Shown here in pieces: positions 15,635-25,405 of a stretch of 64,000 bases of DNA. Within the stretch, counting starts at the first letter, position 1. Every line of letters begins with the position of its first letter. The stretch lies in contig DUNO01000026.1 in NCBI GenBank assembly GCA_012839295.1, positions 1 to 64,000 on the forward strand, in the 5' to 3' direction. The position numbers were made by a program, and so were the translations under genes. The notes beneath the pieces were generated by a model. It made no database searches, was not told where the DNA came from, and saw only the letters and a program-made list of their open reading frames with translations. The stretch is from Clostridiales bacterium. Lineage in GTDB: Bacteria; Bacillota; Clostridia; Lachnospirales; Lachnospiraceae.

Positions 15635-16364
15635 CTATATCCTGTTCTCCTTTTTCTATAAAATCAAGCGGCATGGTGGCCAACAGCTTTTTTGCCTCTC
15701 GCCAGGTCGGACAGAACTCCTCTACAAGAGCATGAAACCTGTGAGTATGGTTTTTCTCTAATAGATGCACCAGTTCATGAATTACCACATATTCAAGGCA
15801 TTCCATTGGCTTCTTGGCAAGCTGAAGATTAATCCAAATCCGGCGCTTGTCGTTATTGCAGGTACCCCATCTGGTTTTCATGTTTTTAATTTTGAATTCA
15901 TTTGCATGAATACCTGTCTTTTTCTCGCATCTTTCTACAACAGATTGGAGAACTCGAATTAACTCCTGTCTATACCATTCAATAAAAGCCCTTTCCTTTG
16001 CCTCGGTAGTAGCATTCTTCGGCACAGTCATAATAATCTTTGTCGGAGTCTTCACAATCTTGTACTGGTTCCCCTCGTTGATTACCTGTAGGCGATATGG
16101 CTTGCCCCACAAATAATGCGATTCGCCAGAAACATACTCTCGCTTGCTCTGACGTTCCTGGGCAAGCATTCTATCTCTGACCTTCGTAATCTCGGGGAGT
16201 TTCTTAAGGACAAACAGTTTAATGTCTTCATCCTTCACCTCTGTAGGGGTACTTACAGTTATGTTCCCATCCGGCGGGATTACTCGAATATAAAGATTTT
16301 TCAAATTTGTTTTTCTGAAAATCTTTATCGATAACCCGCCTATTTCCATTTCTTCTTTATGCAT
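15600..16364 (-). CDS. YgjP-like zinc metallopeptidase (M48/SprT-type)
   Basis: About 254 residues. It carries the YgjP signature: KTRWGTCNNDKRRIWINLQL, then LEYVVIHELVHLLEKNHTHR (HExxH plus downstream His) and FCPTWREAKKLL. The N-terminal domain reads IRVIPPDGNITVSTPTEVKD, as in family members. ATG 16364 overlaps the hsdR stop by 8 bp, so translation is coupled; longer readings would lie inside hsdR. YgjP-type genes are commonly linked to type I R-M operons, but their substrate is unknown. Confidence 0.88.
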   Translation of the reverse strand: MHKEEMEIGGLSIKIFRKTNLKNLYIRVIPPDGNITVSTPTEVKDEDIKLFVLKKLPEITKVRDRMLAQERQSKREYVSGESHYLWGKPYRLQVINEGNQYKIVKTPTKIIMTVPKNATTEAKERAFIEWYRQELIRVLQSVVERCEKKTGIHANEFKIKNMKTRWGTCNNDKRRIWINLQLAKKPMECLEYVVIHELVHLLEKNHTHRFHALVEEFCPTWREAKKLLATMPLDFIEKGEQDIDDEQTDIERYL

Positions 16365-19300
16365 CGTATTCTTCCTGCCTTTGTGTAATATCGAAGACAT
16401 TGTTCGTCTCTTCCGTAGCCCTGTCCTCGGTATACATATGAAGCAATAATTTCTTATAAATAGCAAGTCTTATACGCTGCTGTTTTTGAAAATTTCTCTT
16501 CCATTCCGGCTGTATGGATATACGGATTGCACTGTCAACATCAATCGTTAATTCGACATTTTCTTCAAAATAATCGTATAAAGCGCGCCTTGCAGCACTA
16601 TCTTTAATCTCATCTGGGTAATTACCATGTGTTTCTGGATGAAGGATTGCTTCCGCCAGTTCAACAACTTGTCTGAGATACTCCTCGTAACTCATTGCTT
16701 CGATTTTTCGCTGCATGATGATTTTCTTCAGCATTTCCGACAGCTTCCCATAGTAAACGCTGTTAGAACTCATCTTTTTAACTATTTCATGCTGTAAGTT
16801 GTTATCAATAGTTTCAGCTTTTGCTTCATTATTTCCAGGAAGGTCTTTAATCAAATCCACAGGGGTAGTGGTCTTGCCTTTCAGGAGTAGTTCAACCAGA
16901 GACATATTGCCAAGTTCGCTGACAACCTTTGTGTCTTCTGCACGGATATAGGTATCCAGTATGTAGCGCATATCCACCTCATAAGGTTTAAGGTCGATAT
17001 AATCACAGCTTGCCAGCTTAATCATTTCCTTAATCTTGTTATAGCCTGAAATTTCACTCCTTAAATAATCCACGTCATCCTCAGAATAGCGATAGTCAGA
17101 AACAAGTTTGTCACAGCAACTTGCGAAAGATCTGGAGAGAGCTGCTGTTAACACATACAGCGTATCCCTTCTTGCAGTCTTCTCGGCATCCTCACTGTCA
17201 TCACCGCAGAAGTACTCAATAAAGTCGGTATCCGCCTGCGGAGCTTCAACATTTTCAATCAATGCCTCCAGAGATGCCAGCGTACCTTCCATCTCCGATT
17301 TTGCCTCATCATAACGATTTTTTATAAGGCCCTCGACATCCTCTTTATCATATTGATCAAAAGCATCTGTTGTATAATCCGTCACCGCAAGCTGAACATT
17401 ACGAAACAAGTCCATATAATCAACGATGTATCCGTAATCTTTATCTTCTCCGTCCGGTCTGTTGACGCGGCAAATCGCTTGGAAAAGGTCATGATCGCGC
17501 ATCGATTTATCAATATATAGATAGGTGGCACTCGGAGCATCGAAGCCCGTCAGAAGCTTATCTACAACAATAAGTAGCTTCATCTGTGCAGGCTCATTCT
17601 TAAACCGCTCTTTGACTTCCTTTTCAAATTCAGAGAGTTTTTTGCCACCGAGCATCCGCTCATAAATCGACTTCTTATATTCTTCTTCACTTTCCTGTGA
17701 AGGGTCGGATGTGGCGGTTCTGACACTCTGTGTTGTAGGCTCAAAAGAAGTCACTATAGCACACTTTGTAAAGCCCATGCTCGTAAAAATTTCCCAATAC
17801 TTGCAGGCTTCATAAATACTTCCAGCCACGAGCATAGCCGTGCCTCGATCATCACGTAGTCTCGGCTTCAAGCTCATATCGAAAACAATATCGGAGGCTA
17901 TTTTCTCCAAACGCTGCTTTGAGCTATACAGTTTATTGATGGAAGTCCAACTCTGCTTAAGTTGGAGCTTCGCACGCTCTGTCAACCCCTGTGTTTTTTG
18001 TTCAAACCACAAATCAACTTTGTCTTGGCTGGATAAATCCTGGTCAACATCTCGTGCTTCATAACGCAAGTCCAGAACAACACCATCAACAACGCCCTCA
18101 TCAAACTTATAAGTATGGATGTAAGTTCCGAAGATTTCGAGACTTGTCTGTTTATCAGTCTTCAGAAGTGGCGTTCCCGTAAAACCAATCAAAATAGCAT
18201 CCGGCATCAGTGTTTTTACCGCTTCGTGCAGCTTACCGGAATTGGTACGGTGACACTCGTCAATAAAAGCAATAATGTTGCCTTTGGCCTTAAAGTCTTT
18301 CGGGAGATCCTTCAATAGTTCTTTACGGTATTGGTCTATATCTGCCTGTTTGCCTGCATTATGTCCGTATTTATGAATTAGGGAGCAGACGATAGGGTCT
18401 TCACTCTTATCCAAGATATCACGAAGGTCAGCACAGCTTTTCGCTCTGCGCACCTTTTCATCAACATCAATAAAAAGACTTTCAATCTGATCGTCCAGTT
18501 CATCTCTGTCTGTAATGATTACCACGCGGCTATCTGTGATATTCTCAATAATCCACTTGGTGAGCCAGACCATAATAAGGGATTTACCAGAACCCTGTGT
18601 ATTCCAAATGATACCGCCTTCCTTTTCACGGATTCTCTTTCTGGCGGCGATATTTGCAAAAAACTGATTATGCCTTGTGACTTTTTTTATACCTGCATCA
18701 AAAATCAAAAAATCATGCACGAGAGAAAGAAACCGCTTTTTCTGGCAAAGGGAAACCACACCATCTCTTAAGCGGTTGACTTCCTTGACCTGCAAATGTT
18801 TTATTTCTGCGGACAGGTCATCTGTCGCTTTTTTATCCTCTTTCCACTTGAGATAGTATTTCTCAGGCGTATTGATTGTGCCGTAGAAAAGCCCCTCCGC
18901 TTCATTTCCTGCAAAGAGAAACTGCGCTGTACTGAAGAAGTTTAAAATGTTCTCCCGCTTTTGATTTGTCAAAAGTTGCCGAATACCCTTCCCAGCACTG
19001 ACATAGGAACTTTTCAGTTCAAATACGCCCAAAGCGATTCCGTTGATATACAGCACCACATCAGGGCGCTTTCTCGTCACATTGTCATAACGGAGTACTG
19101 ATACTTCCTCTGCTACATAAAAATCATTTTTATCGATATCATCCCACTTAATATAATGCACGGTCTGACGATGGCCGTTGGCATCTTTCGCACCCTGTCT
19201 GCCATAACGGAGCAGGGAATAAACGCTTCGATTGATCTGATAAAGCGTATCCACTTGGTTATTGACCTTGCCCATTAGTTCGCTGATGGCAGTCTTTATC

Positions 19301-19467
19301 TGATCATCCGTGTAGCCACGCTTTTTCAGATTTGCTTTTAGCAATTCTTCCTTAATAGGAGTGTTATCAATGTCTTCCAAATTGCCAAGGTAAGTATATC
19401 CTAGATCATCAACCAGCCATTGCAGAACTCTATTCTGTAATTTCTTTTCCGCATCTACTGTTGCCAT
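16357..19467 (-). CDS. hsdR: type I restriction enzyme R subunit (HsdR)
   Basis: 1,036 residues, normal for the family. The N-terminal nuclease has RPDVVLYINGIALGVFELKS (Asp136, Glu150, Lys152). The translocase shows GGIIWNTQGSGKSLIMVWL (Walker A, about 292-296), FIDECHRTNSG (DECH, 403-406), LIGFTGTPLL (motif III) and LLIVVDKLLTGFDAPSATYL, followed by QAICRVNRP. AAGGAGG precedes the start. HsdR cleaves unmodified DNA after ATP-driven translocation and needs HsdM and HsdS, encoded just upstream. All motifs are intact. Confidence 0.96.
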   Translation of the reverse strand: MATVDAEKKLQNRVLQWLVDDLGYTYLGNLEDIDNTPIKEELLKANLKKRGYTDDQIKTAISELMGKVNNQVDTLYQINRSVYSLLRYGRQGAKDANGHRQTVHYIKWDDIDKNDFYVAEEVSVLRYDNVTRKRPDVVLYINGIALGVFELKSSYVSAGKGIRQLLTNQKRENILNFFSTAQFLFAGNEAEGLFYGTINTPEKYYLKWKEDKKATDDLSAEIKHLQVKEVNRLRDGVVSLCQKKRFLSLVHDFLIFDAGIKKVTRHNQFFANIAARKRIREKEGGIIWNTQGSGKSLIMVWLTKWIIENITDSRVVIITDRDELDDQIESLFIDVDEKVRRAKSCADLRDILDKSEDPIVCSLIHKYGHNAGKQADIDQYRKELLKDLPKDFKAKGNIIAFIDECHRTNSGKLHEAVKTLMPDAILIGFTGTPLLKTDKQTSLEIFGTYIHTYKFDEGVVDGVVLDLRYEARDVDQDLSSQDKVDLWFEQKTQGLTERAKLQLKQSWTSINKLYSSKQRLEKIASDIVFDMSLKPRLRDDRGTAMLVAGSIYEACKYWEIFTSMGFTKCAIVTSFEPTTQSVRTATSDPSQESEEEYKKSIYERMLGGKKLSEFEKEVKERFKNEPAQMKLLIVVDKLLTGFDAPSATYLYIDKSMRDHDLFQAICRVNRPDGEDKDYGYIVDYMDLFRNVQLAVTDYTTDAFDQYDKEDVEGLIKNRYDEAKSEMEGTLASLEALIENVEAPQADTDFIEYFCGDDSEDAEKTARRDTLYVLTAALSRSFASCCDKLVSDYRYSEDDVDYLRSEISGYNKIKEMIKLASCDYIDLKPYEVDMRYILDTYIRAEDTKVVSELGNMSLVELLLKGKTTTPVDLIKDLPGNNEAKAETIDNNLQHEIVKKMSSNSVYYGKLSEMLKKIIMQRKIEAMSYEEYLRQVVELAEAILHPETHGNYPDEIKDSAARRALYDYFEENVELTIDVDSAIRISIQPEWKRNFQKQQRIRLAIYKKLLLHMYTEDRATEETNNVFDITQRQEEYDA

Positions 19468-19478
19468 ACTGATCCTCC

Positions 19479-20726
19479 TTATACGATTAGGCGAACACGA
19501 CCCGTCAAGAGGTCATCCATTGCGCCTTCTCTGATTTGTATCATCTTGTCCCGCTCTGTTTCTAATGCTTTTATTTCTTCATCCATCGCTGTAAGTGCAG
19601 CGGCTATGGCTTCCTGCTCAGTAACGTCAACTGGAATTGTCACCATTACGCCCTCGATGAGTTTCTTATTCAAACCACCGCGTCCTCCATCACCGGAGGA
19701 TAATTCACGGAGGGATAAGTACATACTTTCAATTATAAAGAACAGGAATTCTGGATTGCATTTTTCATTAGTAACCAGTGCTGCCAATGATTGATTTAAG
19801 GCCATCGGACTTGTCAGATACGCTGCGGTTCCTCTGGTTTTACCCTGTCCAGCTAACGCGATTAACACTGATCTACTTGGTGCCATTTTTGCAGATGAAT
19901 TTTGCAAACCAATGTCAGTAATGTACGTTGTGGGTCTGGTAATACGTTTCTGGTGAATCTCCGTAGAGGAAAGCCATGGAATATTACCTCCCCAATACTC
20001 TGGGTGTACTGTGGATGGGGTTCCTCCAGTTATGATAGACAGAGTAATATCATCAATTGTATACTCCTTCCTCTCCCCTTCAAATTCATCCAGTCTTGTC
20101 CGCCCACTAATCAAATCCTCCAACGCACCATCACGTATACTTTTTTTCTTTTCAATCAATTCTGCGAGGCTATTGATGTGGGTGTTGAATATTAAAAGCG
20201 TTTCCGCTATTGCATCCTGTTCTTCTATTGGTGCTATGGGAAGCAGAAAAGACGAGTATTCTTTTCCATTGATTCCTGGTTGCCCACTTCGCATTGATGT
20301 TGCAGAAACCCACGTCCAGTATCTTTGCGTTCTCAGTTGTTCAAATATAAATCTTGGATTGAAATTCTTTGTATCAACAGATGCTTTTATCAAGAAGCCC
20401 GCATATATGAGTTCACCATCATTCTCATCATATAAATATGATTTACCTGTACTGGCACCTGTTCTTGCAAGCACGATGTCCCCAAACCGTAATGAATATT
20501 TTTCTCTATCCTGAGTAATGACGGATTTGCGATCAGTATCACAATACTGTCCATCCTCAGTAATATCTGTTATACGGATATAGGACGGGTGATTTCCGCT
20601 GTATGGAATAGCAGGAGCATTGACTCCATATGATAGCTTTTCAGTGACGCAGCTGCCTAACGGAATCAAATCCCACCCCGAAGGTAAATCAACCGCCATT
20701 AAAGGATTAGCATTGTTTTCTACCAT
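19479..20726 (-). CDS. hsdS: type I restriction enzyme specificity subunit (HsdS)
   Basis: 415 residues with two target-recognition domains: the first starts LPSGWDLIPLGSCVTEKLSY and the second YTIDDITLSIITGGTPSTVH. Each is followed by a conserved helical spacer (EEQDAIAETLLIFNTHINSL and TEQEAIAAALTAMDEEIKAL; then IRDGALEDLISGRTRL and IREGAMDDLLTGRVRL). This repeated architecture defines HsdS and sets a bipartite recognition site. ATG 20726 overlaps the hsdM stop by 7 bp. The target sequence cannot be read from the protein. Confidence 0.95.
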   Translation of the reverse strand: MVENNANPLMAVDLPSGWDLIPLGSCVTEKLSYGVNAPAIPYSGNHPSYIRITDITEDGQYCDTDRKSVITQDREKYSLRFGDIVLARTGASTGKSYLYDENDGELIYAGFLIKASVDTKNFNPRFIFEQLRTQRYWTWVSATSMRSGQPGINGKEYSSFLLPIAPIEEQDAIAETLLIFNTHINSLAELIEKKKSIRDGALEDLISGRTRLDEFEGERKEYTIDDITLSIITGGTPSTVHPEYWGGNIPWLSSTEIHQKRITRPTTYITDIGLQNSSAKMAPSRSVLIALAGQGKTRGTAAYLTSPMALNQSLAALVTNEKCNPEFLFFIIESMYLSLRELSSGDGGRGGLNKKLIEGVMVTIPVDVTEQEAIAAALTAMDEEIKALETERDKMIQIREGAMDDLLTGRVRLIV

Positions 20727-23410
20727 CTATATCCCATCCTTTCCAGAGCCGATATAACCGCCTCCCTTGATTTTGCCGTTCTTTCCTCAATCTCTCCGAG
20801 CGTATGTTCATAACGTTTGGCAATAAGCAGCACCCTGGAGGACAACATATTCAGTACCTGTTCGAACTCGTCTCTGACATCTGCTTGGAGCTTCGCCATC
20901 CACTTCATATCAAAGAGCAGATGCTTTATTTCTTCCATAGTCAATTCCCCATATTTGACCAGAACCTTATCGTCAAGAGTTTTACGAGCTTCCTTCCAAG
21001 CCTTATCCGCCTCATCCTTTTCTGTGGATTTTGCCGCATACGCAAGCAGTGCATCGTACTCATCCTTATAAATCTCCGGCACAGCAGCGGAATCCGCAGC
21101 GAGTTTCAATGCCGTTTTTAGTTTTGCCTTGCCAAAGGCGCCGTTCTTGTTTCGGATATCAAACTCAGCCAGTTCCTGTACTTCTCGAATGAGTACCTCC
21201 ATTTCTTTAGTCTTGCCCTCGTCAAAGAGAGCCACTAGCCTGGTCATGGCATCCATAATAGCAGAGGTCTTCTTGCTCTCAAGCTCTCTCAACCGCTTGG
21301 TCACATTTGCTTTCGGAATGCTGTCACCCTTATCATTGAGGACATCCTTCAGCAGGCCCTCATCGCCGGATTCCTCCTCACGCATTTCATCAAGTTCGGT
21401 TTCTAGTTCAGCTGATTCTTCCATCAAAGCATTAATGGTGGCGAGCTCTTCTGCAAAGTACACTGCCTCGATAATCTCTCTCGGAATCAATGCACCCTCG
21501 AAGGATTTCACTTTGGAGGTATCATCCACGGAGATGGTTTCTCCGTTCTCGTCCTTTGATTTTTTCTGTACATATTCGTATTCGATCTCTCTACCGACTT
21601 CAAAGCCGCTGGCTTTGATGGCATACACATCATCCTGCAGTTTAGCATTCCAGTAGTTCAGCAGACAATCGTAAACATCATAGTTATCGAGTATTTGAGC
21701 GGACTCATATGCCTTAAGCAGCATCACGGAAATCGTGCGAATCAGTTCTTTCGGGTTCGTCTCGGAATTAATGTCGATCAGGATGTCTTTTATGGCGGCT
21801 CTCCACTGCGAAAATATCGTCTCGGTTTCCTTCTGCTTTTCCGCAAGAACGTTCGTATCCTGACCGATCACGCCTTCAATCTCGCCGGACGGAAGAGCAA
21901 GGTTATAAACGCCGTGTGTCTCATCTACACAAGTAAAAATGTCCTTTTTCAGTGCCGAAGAAATATCCCACAATCTCTTTAGCGAGTCGATATCCGTTCC
22001 GGGAATGCCACCTCTCAAATGTGCGGCAATGTTCTGTGGCAGAGTATCGTCAATTTTCTGGATGTACCGAGGCACATTCAGATTTCCTGCGTTCTGCTCT
22101 AGAATGTCCTTGTATTTTACAAATCGGGAATAGCCATTGACTTTCTCACTGTGAATGAATGTCTGGACAATCTTCTCAATATCCTGCTCACGCAGTCTGT
22201 TCTTGTTGCCATCCTTCTTAAATCCAAGGCTTGCATCAATCAAGAAGATACCCTCTCTAGTCTCTGCATCTTCCTTATCGATGATTACAATGCAGGCGGG
22301 AATGCCCGTGCCGTAGAACAGGTTTGTGGGGAGGCTGATAATGCCTTTTATGTATTTCTTCTTCAGCACCTCTATACGAATCGTCTCTTCTGCGTTCCCT
22401 CTGAACAGCACACCGTGTGGCATAATAATACCCGCCTTACCGTTACTATCTAGGGACTTCAAAACATGAAGGAACCACGCATAATCTCCGTTCTTTTCAG
22501 GAGGAATTCCATATCCGTCAAATCTCTTGTATCTGTCCTCCGATGTCTTGATTCCGTCACTCCATGACTTATCCGAGAACGGTGGATTCATGACAATAAA
22601 GTCAAACTTCTTTAGTTCGCCGAAATCATCTGTAAACGCAGGATCGACCAGTGTATTGCCCCTTTTGATTTCACCTGTACCTTTCTGATGGAGGATCAGA
22701 TTCATTTTAGCCAAGCCCGCAGTGGCGTGGTCTTTCTCCTGACCGAAGATAGTGACGATGGAATCACCGTTCTCATCTACAGGCGCTTCATCCGCCGCCC
22801 GAATTAGGAGACTTCCGCTACCCGCTGCTGGATCGTACAGAGTCCACTTTTTTGTCGGCATCTGCTTGATATTACCGATTCCAATCAACCGGGCGATGAT
22901 GCGAGAAACCTCGCTCGGTGTGTAGAATTGTCCTTTACTCTTGCCAGACTCCTGAGCGAATTTCATCATAAAATACTCATATGCATCGCCAATGATGTCA
23001 TCGCCACTTGCACGATTGTTTTTAAAATCAATCGCTGGATTTTGGAATACAGCAATCAACCCAGAAACCTTGTCAACTAGTTCCTTTCCCGTACCAAGTT
23101 CATCTGGATTATTAAAACTGACATCAGGGAGAGAACCTTGCAGTCTATTATCCTCTAAGAACTTCTGGATGATTTTATCCACCCGTTCTCCTACATCACT
23201 CTTTCCCTTTGCAGCAATCAAATCCTCAAAGGATGCACCCTCTCTTATTGTGAATTCAGCAAACGGCTGTCCTTTATATCTATCAGACACATATTTAAAG
23301 AATAACAATACAAGCACATAGTCCTTATAACGTGCGGGTTCAACGCCACCTCTTAATTTATTACAAGCTTCCCAAAGTAGGGAATACAATTCTGATTTTT
23401 TCACGGCCAT
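20720..23410 (-). CDS. hsdM: type I restriction enzyme methylase subunit (HsdM), long form
   Basis: 896 residues. An HsdM_N helical domain (residues 1-140) is followed by N6-adenine methylase motifs: YTPSEVSRIIARLIG, DPAAGSGSLLI (193-199, SAM binding) and FDFIVMNPPFSDKSW (NPPF, 275-278). Beyond about residue 480 is an extra region of some 400 residues rich in charged helices and coiled coil, absent from the roughly 500-residue classical HsdM; other long HsdM proteins exist. AGAGAGG precedes the start. It methylates adenine in the site set by HsdS and is required for restriction. Confidence 0.95.
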   Translation of the reverse strand: MAVKKSELYSLLWEACNKLRGGVEPARYKDYVLVLLFFKYVSDRYKGQPFAEFTIREGASFEDLIAAKGKSDVGERVDKIIQKFLEDNRLQGSLPDVSFNNPDELGTGKELVDKVSGLIAVFQNPAIDFKNNRASGDDIIGDAYEYFMMKFAQESGKSKGQFYTPSEVSRIIARLIGIGNIKQMPTKKWTLYDPAAGSGSLLIRAADEAPVDENGDSIVTIFGQEKDHATAGLAKMNLILHQKGTGEIKRGNTLVDPAFTDDFGELKKFDFIVMNPPFSDKSWSDGIKTSEDRYKRFDGYGIPPEKNGDYAWFLHVLKSLDSNGKAGIIMPHGVLFRGNAEETIRIEVLKKKYIKGIISLPTNLFYGTGIPACIVIIDKEDAETREGIFLIDASLGFKKDGNKNRLREQDIEKIVQTFIHSEKVNGYSRFVKYKDILEQNAGNLNVPRYIQKIDDTLPQNIAAHLRGGIPGTDIDSLKRLWDISSALKKDIFTCVDETHGVYNLALPSGEIEGVIGQDTNVLAEKQKETETIFSQWRAAIKDILIDINSETNPKELIRTISVMLLKAYESAQILDNYDVYDCLLNYWNAKLQDDVYAIKASGFEVGREIEYEYVQKKSKDENGETISVDDTSKVKSFEGALIPREIIEAVYFAEELATINALMEESAELETELDEMREEESGDEGLLKDVLNDKGDSIPKANVTKRLRELESKKTSAIMDAMTRLVALFDEGKTKEMEVLIREVQELAEFDIRNKNGAFGKAKLKTALKLAADSAAVPEIYKDEYDALLAYAAKSTEKDEADKAWKEARKTLDDKVLVKYGELTMEEIKHLLFDMKWMAKLQADVRDEFEQVLNMLSSRVLLIAKRYEHTLGEIEERTAKSREAVISALERMGYRW

Positions 23411-23441
23411 TCATTTAACCTCTCTCATCATTAATATTTTC

Positions 23442-23654
23442 TTAGTATTCTGTTATGTCAATTCCTGCTTTTAATAATCTTTCATATCTCTCGTGGGAGA
23501 TAAGAACAGCTACTGGCTTACCATTTTTTAGTATAAAAGCAGTTTTATCTTCATCAGATAATCCAGTGATTAACTTCGATGATTGTCCTCTTAGAAAATC
23601 AGACATATTATAAAATTCCATTGGTTGTTTTTGGGTCTTATCTTCTTTTCCCAT
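23442..23654 (-). CDS. Phd/YefM-family antitoxin-like protein
   Basis: 70 residues. The C-terminal part reads TAFILKNGKPVAVLISHERY ERLLKAG, the common Phd/YefM fold, preceded by MEFYNMSDFLRGQSSKLITG. ATG 23654 has AAAGGTGG upstream. There is no partner toxin next to it; it sits 31 bp before hsdM and is apparently the first gene of the R-M operon. It may act as an autorepressor for the operon or be an orphan antitoxin. Confidence 0.75.
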   Translation of the reverse strand: MGKEDKTQKQPMEFYNMSDFLRGQSSKLITGLSDEDKTAFILKNGKPVAVLISHERYERLLKAGIDITEY

Positions 23655-23782
23655 GTCCAATCCCACCTTTCCTTTTAATTATATCACAAATAGACGCTTA
23701 TATAAACTCTTATTTGCACCCAAAAAGTAATTACTATTTACACTTATTATTCAATTATATTTTGTATTGGTATATGCATCTT

Positions 23783-23875
23783 GTCAACTCGACATCAACT
23801 TGACAGTAATAATATCCACTCGCCACCTTTTTGACAGCAATTCCGTCAACTCGGTAGGCAAAAAGTAATAATATC
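23783..23875. repeat. shuffled short repeats between the R-M operon and rlmD
   Basis: GTCAACTCG occurs at 23783-23791 and 23845-23853, TTGACAG at about 23800 and 23831, and AGTAATAATATC at about 23805 and 23864. The copies are in mixed order in an otherwise gene-free, AT-rich gap of about 350 bp (23655-24001) that also carries the start region of the R-M operon. Their density at the likely island boundary suggests recombinase or regulator binding sites. Confidence 0.4.
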
Positions 23876-23920
23876 AACACAACCTTGTGTTTTTATGGTT
23901 TTAGATATGTTCTTACAATA

Positions 23921-23972
23921 AAAGATTCCGTGACCTAGAACCCAGCTTGAATATGAGTTCAAAGTCACGGAA
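23921..23972 (-). terminator. hairpin downstream of rlmD
   Basis: TTCCGTGAC (23926-23934) pairs with GTCACGGAA (23964-23972), with an inner TTGAA/TTCAA pair in the loop. On the minus strand it is followed by TCTTTTATTG. It lies 29 bp beyond the rlmD stop and probably ends that transcript. Confidence 0.65.
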
Positions 23973-24001
23973 ATTCCTTTATATCAAGCACTTTTACACT
24001 C

Positions 24002-25405
24002 TTATTTTTCAACCCTTGACATCAATACAACCGTCTCAACGTGCACCGTCCCAGGAAACATGTCAACGCAACACATCCTCTCCACCCTATACCCTTTCTC
24101 CTGCAAAACCACCAAATCCCTCTGCAATGAAGTCGGCTTACAAGAAATATACACAATCTTCCCCACCCCAAAACCAATAATCTTCTCCAACGCCTTAGGA
24201 TGTATCCCATCCCTAGGCGGATCCAACACAATAATATCCGGCTTATCCCCCAAGGAATCAATCACCTTCAATACATCCCCCGCAATAAACTCGCAATTCC
24301 CAAGCCCATTCAAAGCCGCATTCTCCTTCGCCGCTTCAACTGCCTCCTCCACAATCTCAACCCCCGTCACCTTACTAGCCACAGGCGCCAGCAGCTGGGC
24401 AATAGTCCCGGTACCGCTATACAAATCAAAGATCGTCCTGTCCTTCGTCTCCCCCACATACTCACGAACCTTAGAATAAAGCACCTCCGCCCCCAAAGAA
24501 TTCGTCTGAAAAAACGAAAACGTCGATATCTTAAAACGCAGCCCTAACAATTCCTCATAAATATAATCCCTGCCGTACAATACCTTCGTAAGATCACTCT
24601 TAACCACGTCCGCCTGGCTATCATTATAAGTATGAAGAACTCCAACCAACTTCCCCTCTAATGGCAGCTTCAACAACCTCTCCGCCAAAACATCAAACAC
24701 ATCCCCATCAGCTCTGCCATTTTCACCATTCTTACCAAAACTCCCCTCTTCCTGGGTCGTAGTAACAATATTGACAAGTATCTCCCCCGTCTTCACCGCT
24801 TTCCTCACCAGCAAATGCCTCAAATACCCCTTATGGCTGAGCTTATGGAAATATTCCATCTCCCTCTCACTGGCATATTCTAACACACTGCCCAATATCT
24901 TATTAAAGTCCCCATCCACAATCCTGCAATCATCCACCGTCAAGATATCATGAAAACTCCCCCTCTTATGAAGCCCCAGCGCAAGCGGCCCATCCTTATA
25001 CTCATCTCCAAAGGAAAATTCCATCTTGTTACGATATCCCCATTCAACCGGGCTGCCCAGGATTCCTTCGAATTCATATTCCTCACAGACCTGGTCAATC
25101 AGGCGCTTTACCTGTTCCTTCTTCATCTCCAGCTGGTTTTCATAGGACATGGTCTGATAACTGCAGCCTCCACATTCCCCAAAGCTCTTGCAGGCTTTTT
25201 CACGGCACTCCAGGGGCGACCTTTCCAATACCTCCTTCAGTCTTCCCTCTGCCTTCCCGCTCCTGATCTTCGTTACCACAAAGCTGATCCTCTGGCCGGG
25301 CATGCAGCTCTTCACAACAACCTTATTGCCTTCACATTCAACAATTCCCTTGTTGGGAAAATCCACCCTTTGCACAATACCTTCGTAAATCTGACCTTTT
25401 TTCAT
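24002..25405 (-). CDS. rlmD: 23S rRNA (uracil-C5)-methyltransferase, RlmD/RumA type
   Basis: 467 residues. An N-terminal TRAM RNA-binding domain (about 1-58) is followed by the iron-sulfur cysteines C67, C72, C78 and C81 (ECREKACKSFGECGGC). The SAM domain has TIFDLYSGTGTIAQLLAP and IVLDPPRDGIHPKALE. The catalytic cysteine is in YISCKPTSLQRDL (C422), and the end is MFPGTVHVETVVLM. This protein makes m5U in 23S rRNA. Its 3' end faces the 24-kb accessory block; rumA/rlmD-type genes are known integration sites of Gram-positive mobile elements. No terminal duplication of the gene end was found in the window. Confidence 0.93.
   Translation of the reverse strand: MKKGQIYEGIVQRVDFPNKGIVECEGNKVVVKSCMPGQRISFVVTKIRSGKAEGRLKEVLERSPLECREKACKSFGECGGCSYQTMSYENQLEMKKEQVKRLIDQVCEEYEFEGILGSPVEWGYRNKMEFSFGDEYKDGPLALGLHKRGSFHDILTVDDCRIVDGDFNKILGSVLEYASEREMEYFHKLSHKGYLRHLLVRKAVKTGEILVNIVTTTQEEGSFGKNGENGRADGDVFDVLAERLLKLPLEGKLVGVLHTYNDSQADVVKSDLTKVLYGRDYIYEELLGLRFKISTFSFFQTNSLGAEVLYSKVREYVGETKDRTIFDLYSGTGTIAQLLAPVASKVTGVEIVEEAVEAAKENAALNGLGNCEFIAGDVLKVIDSLGDKPDIIVLDPPRDGIHPKALEKIIGFGVGKIVYISCKPTSLQRDLVVLQEKGYRVERMCCVDMFPGTVHVETVVLMSRVEK

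Noticed and set aside
23926-23972. TTCCGTGAC/GTCACGGAA hairpin as an attachment site
   Set aside because: It fits a terminator for rlmD better, and no second copy was found in the window.
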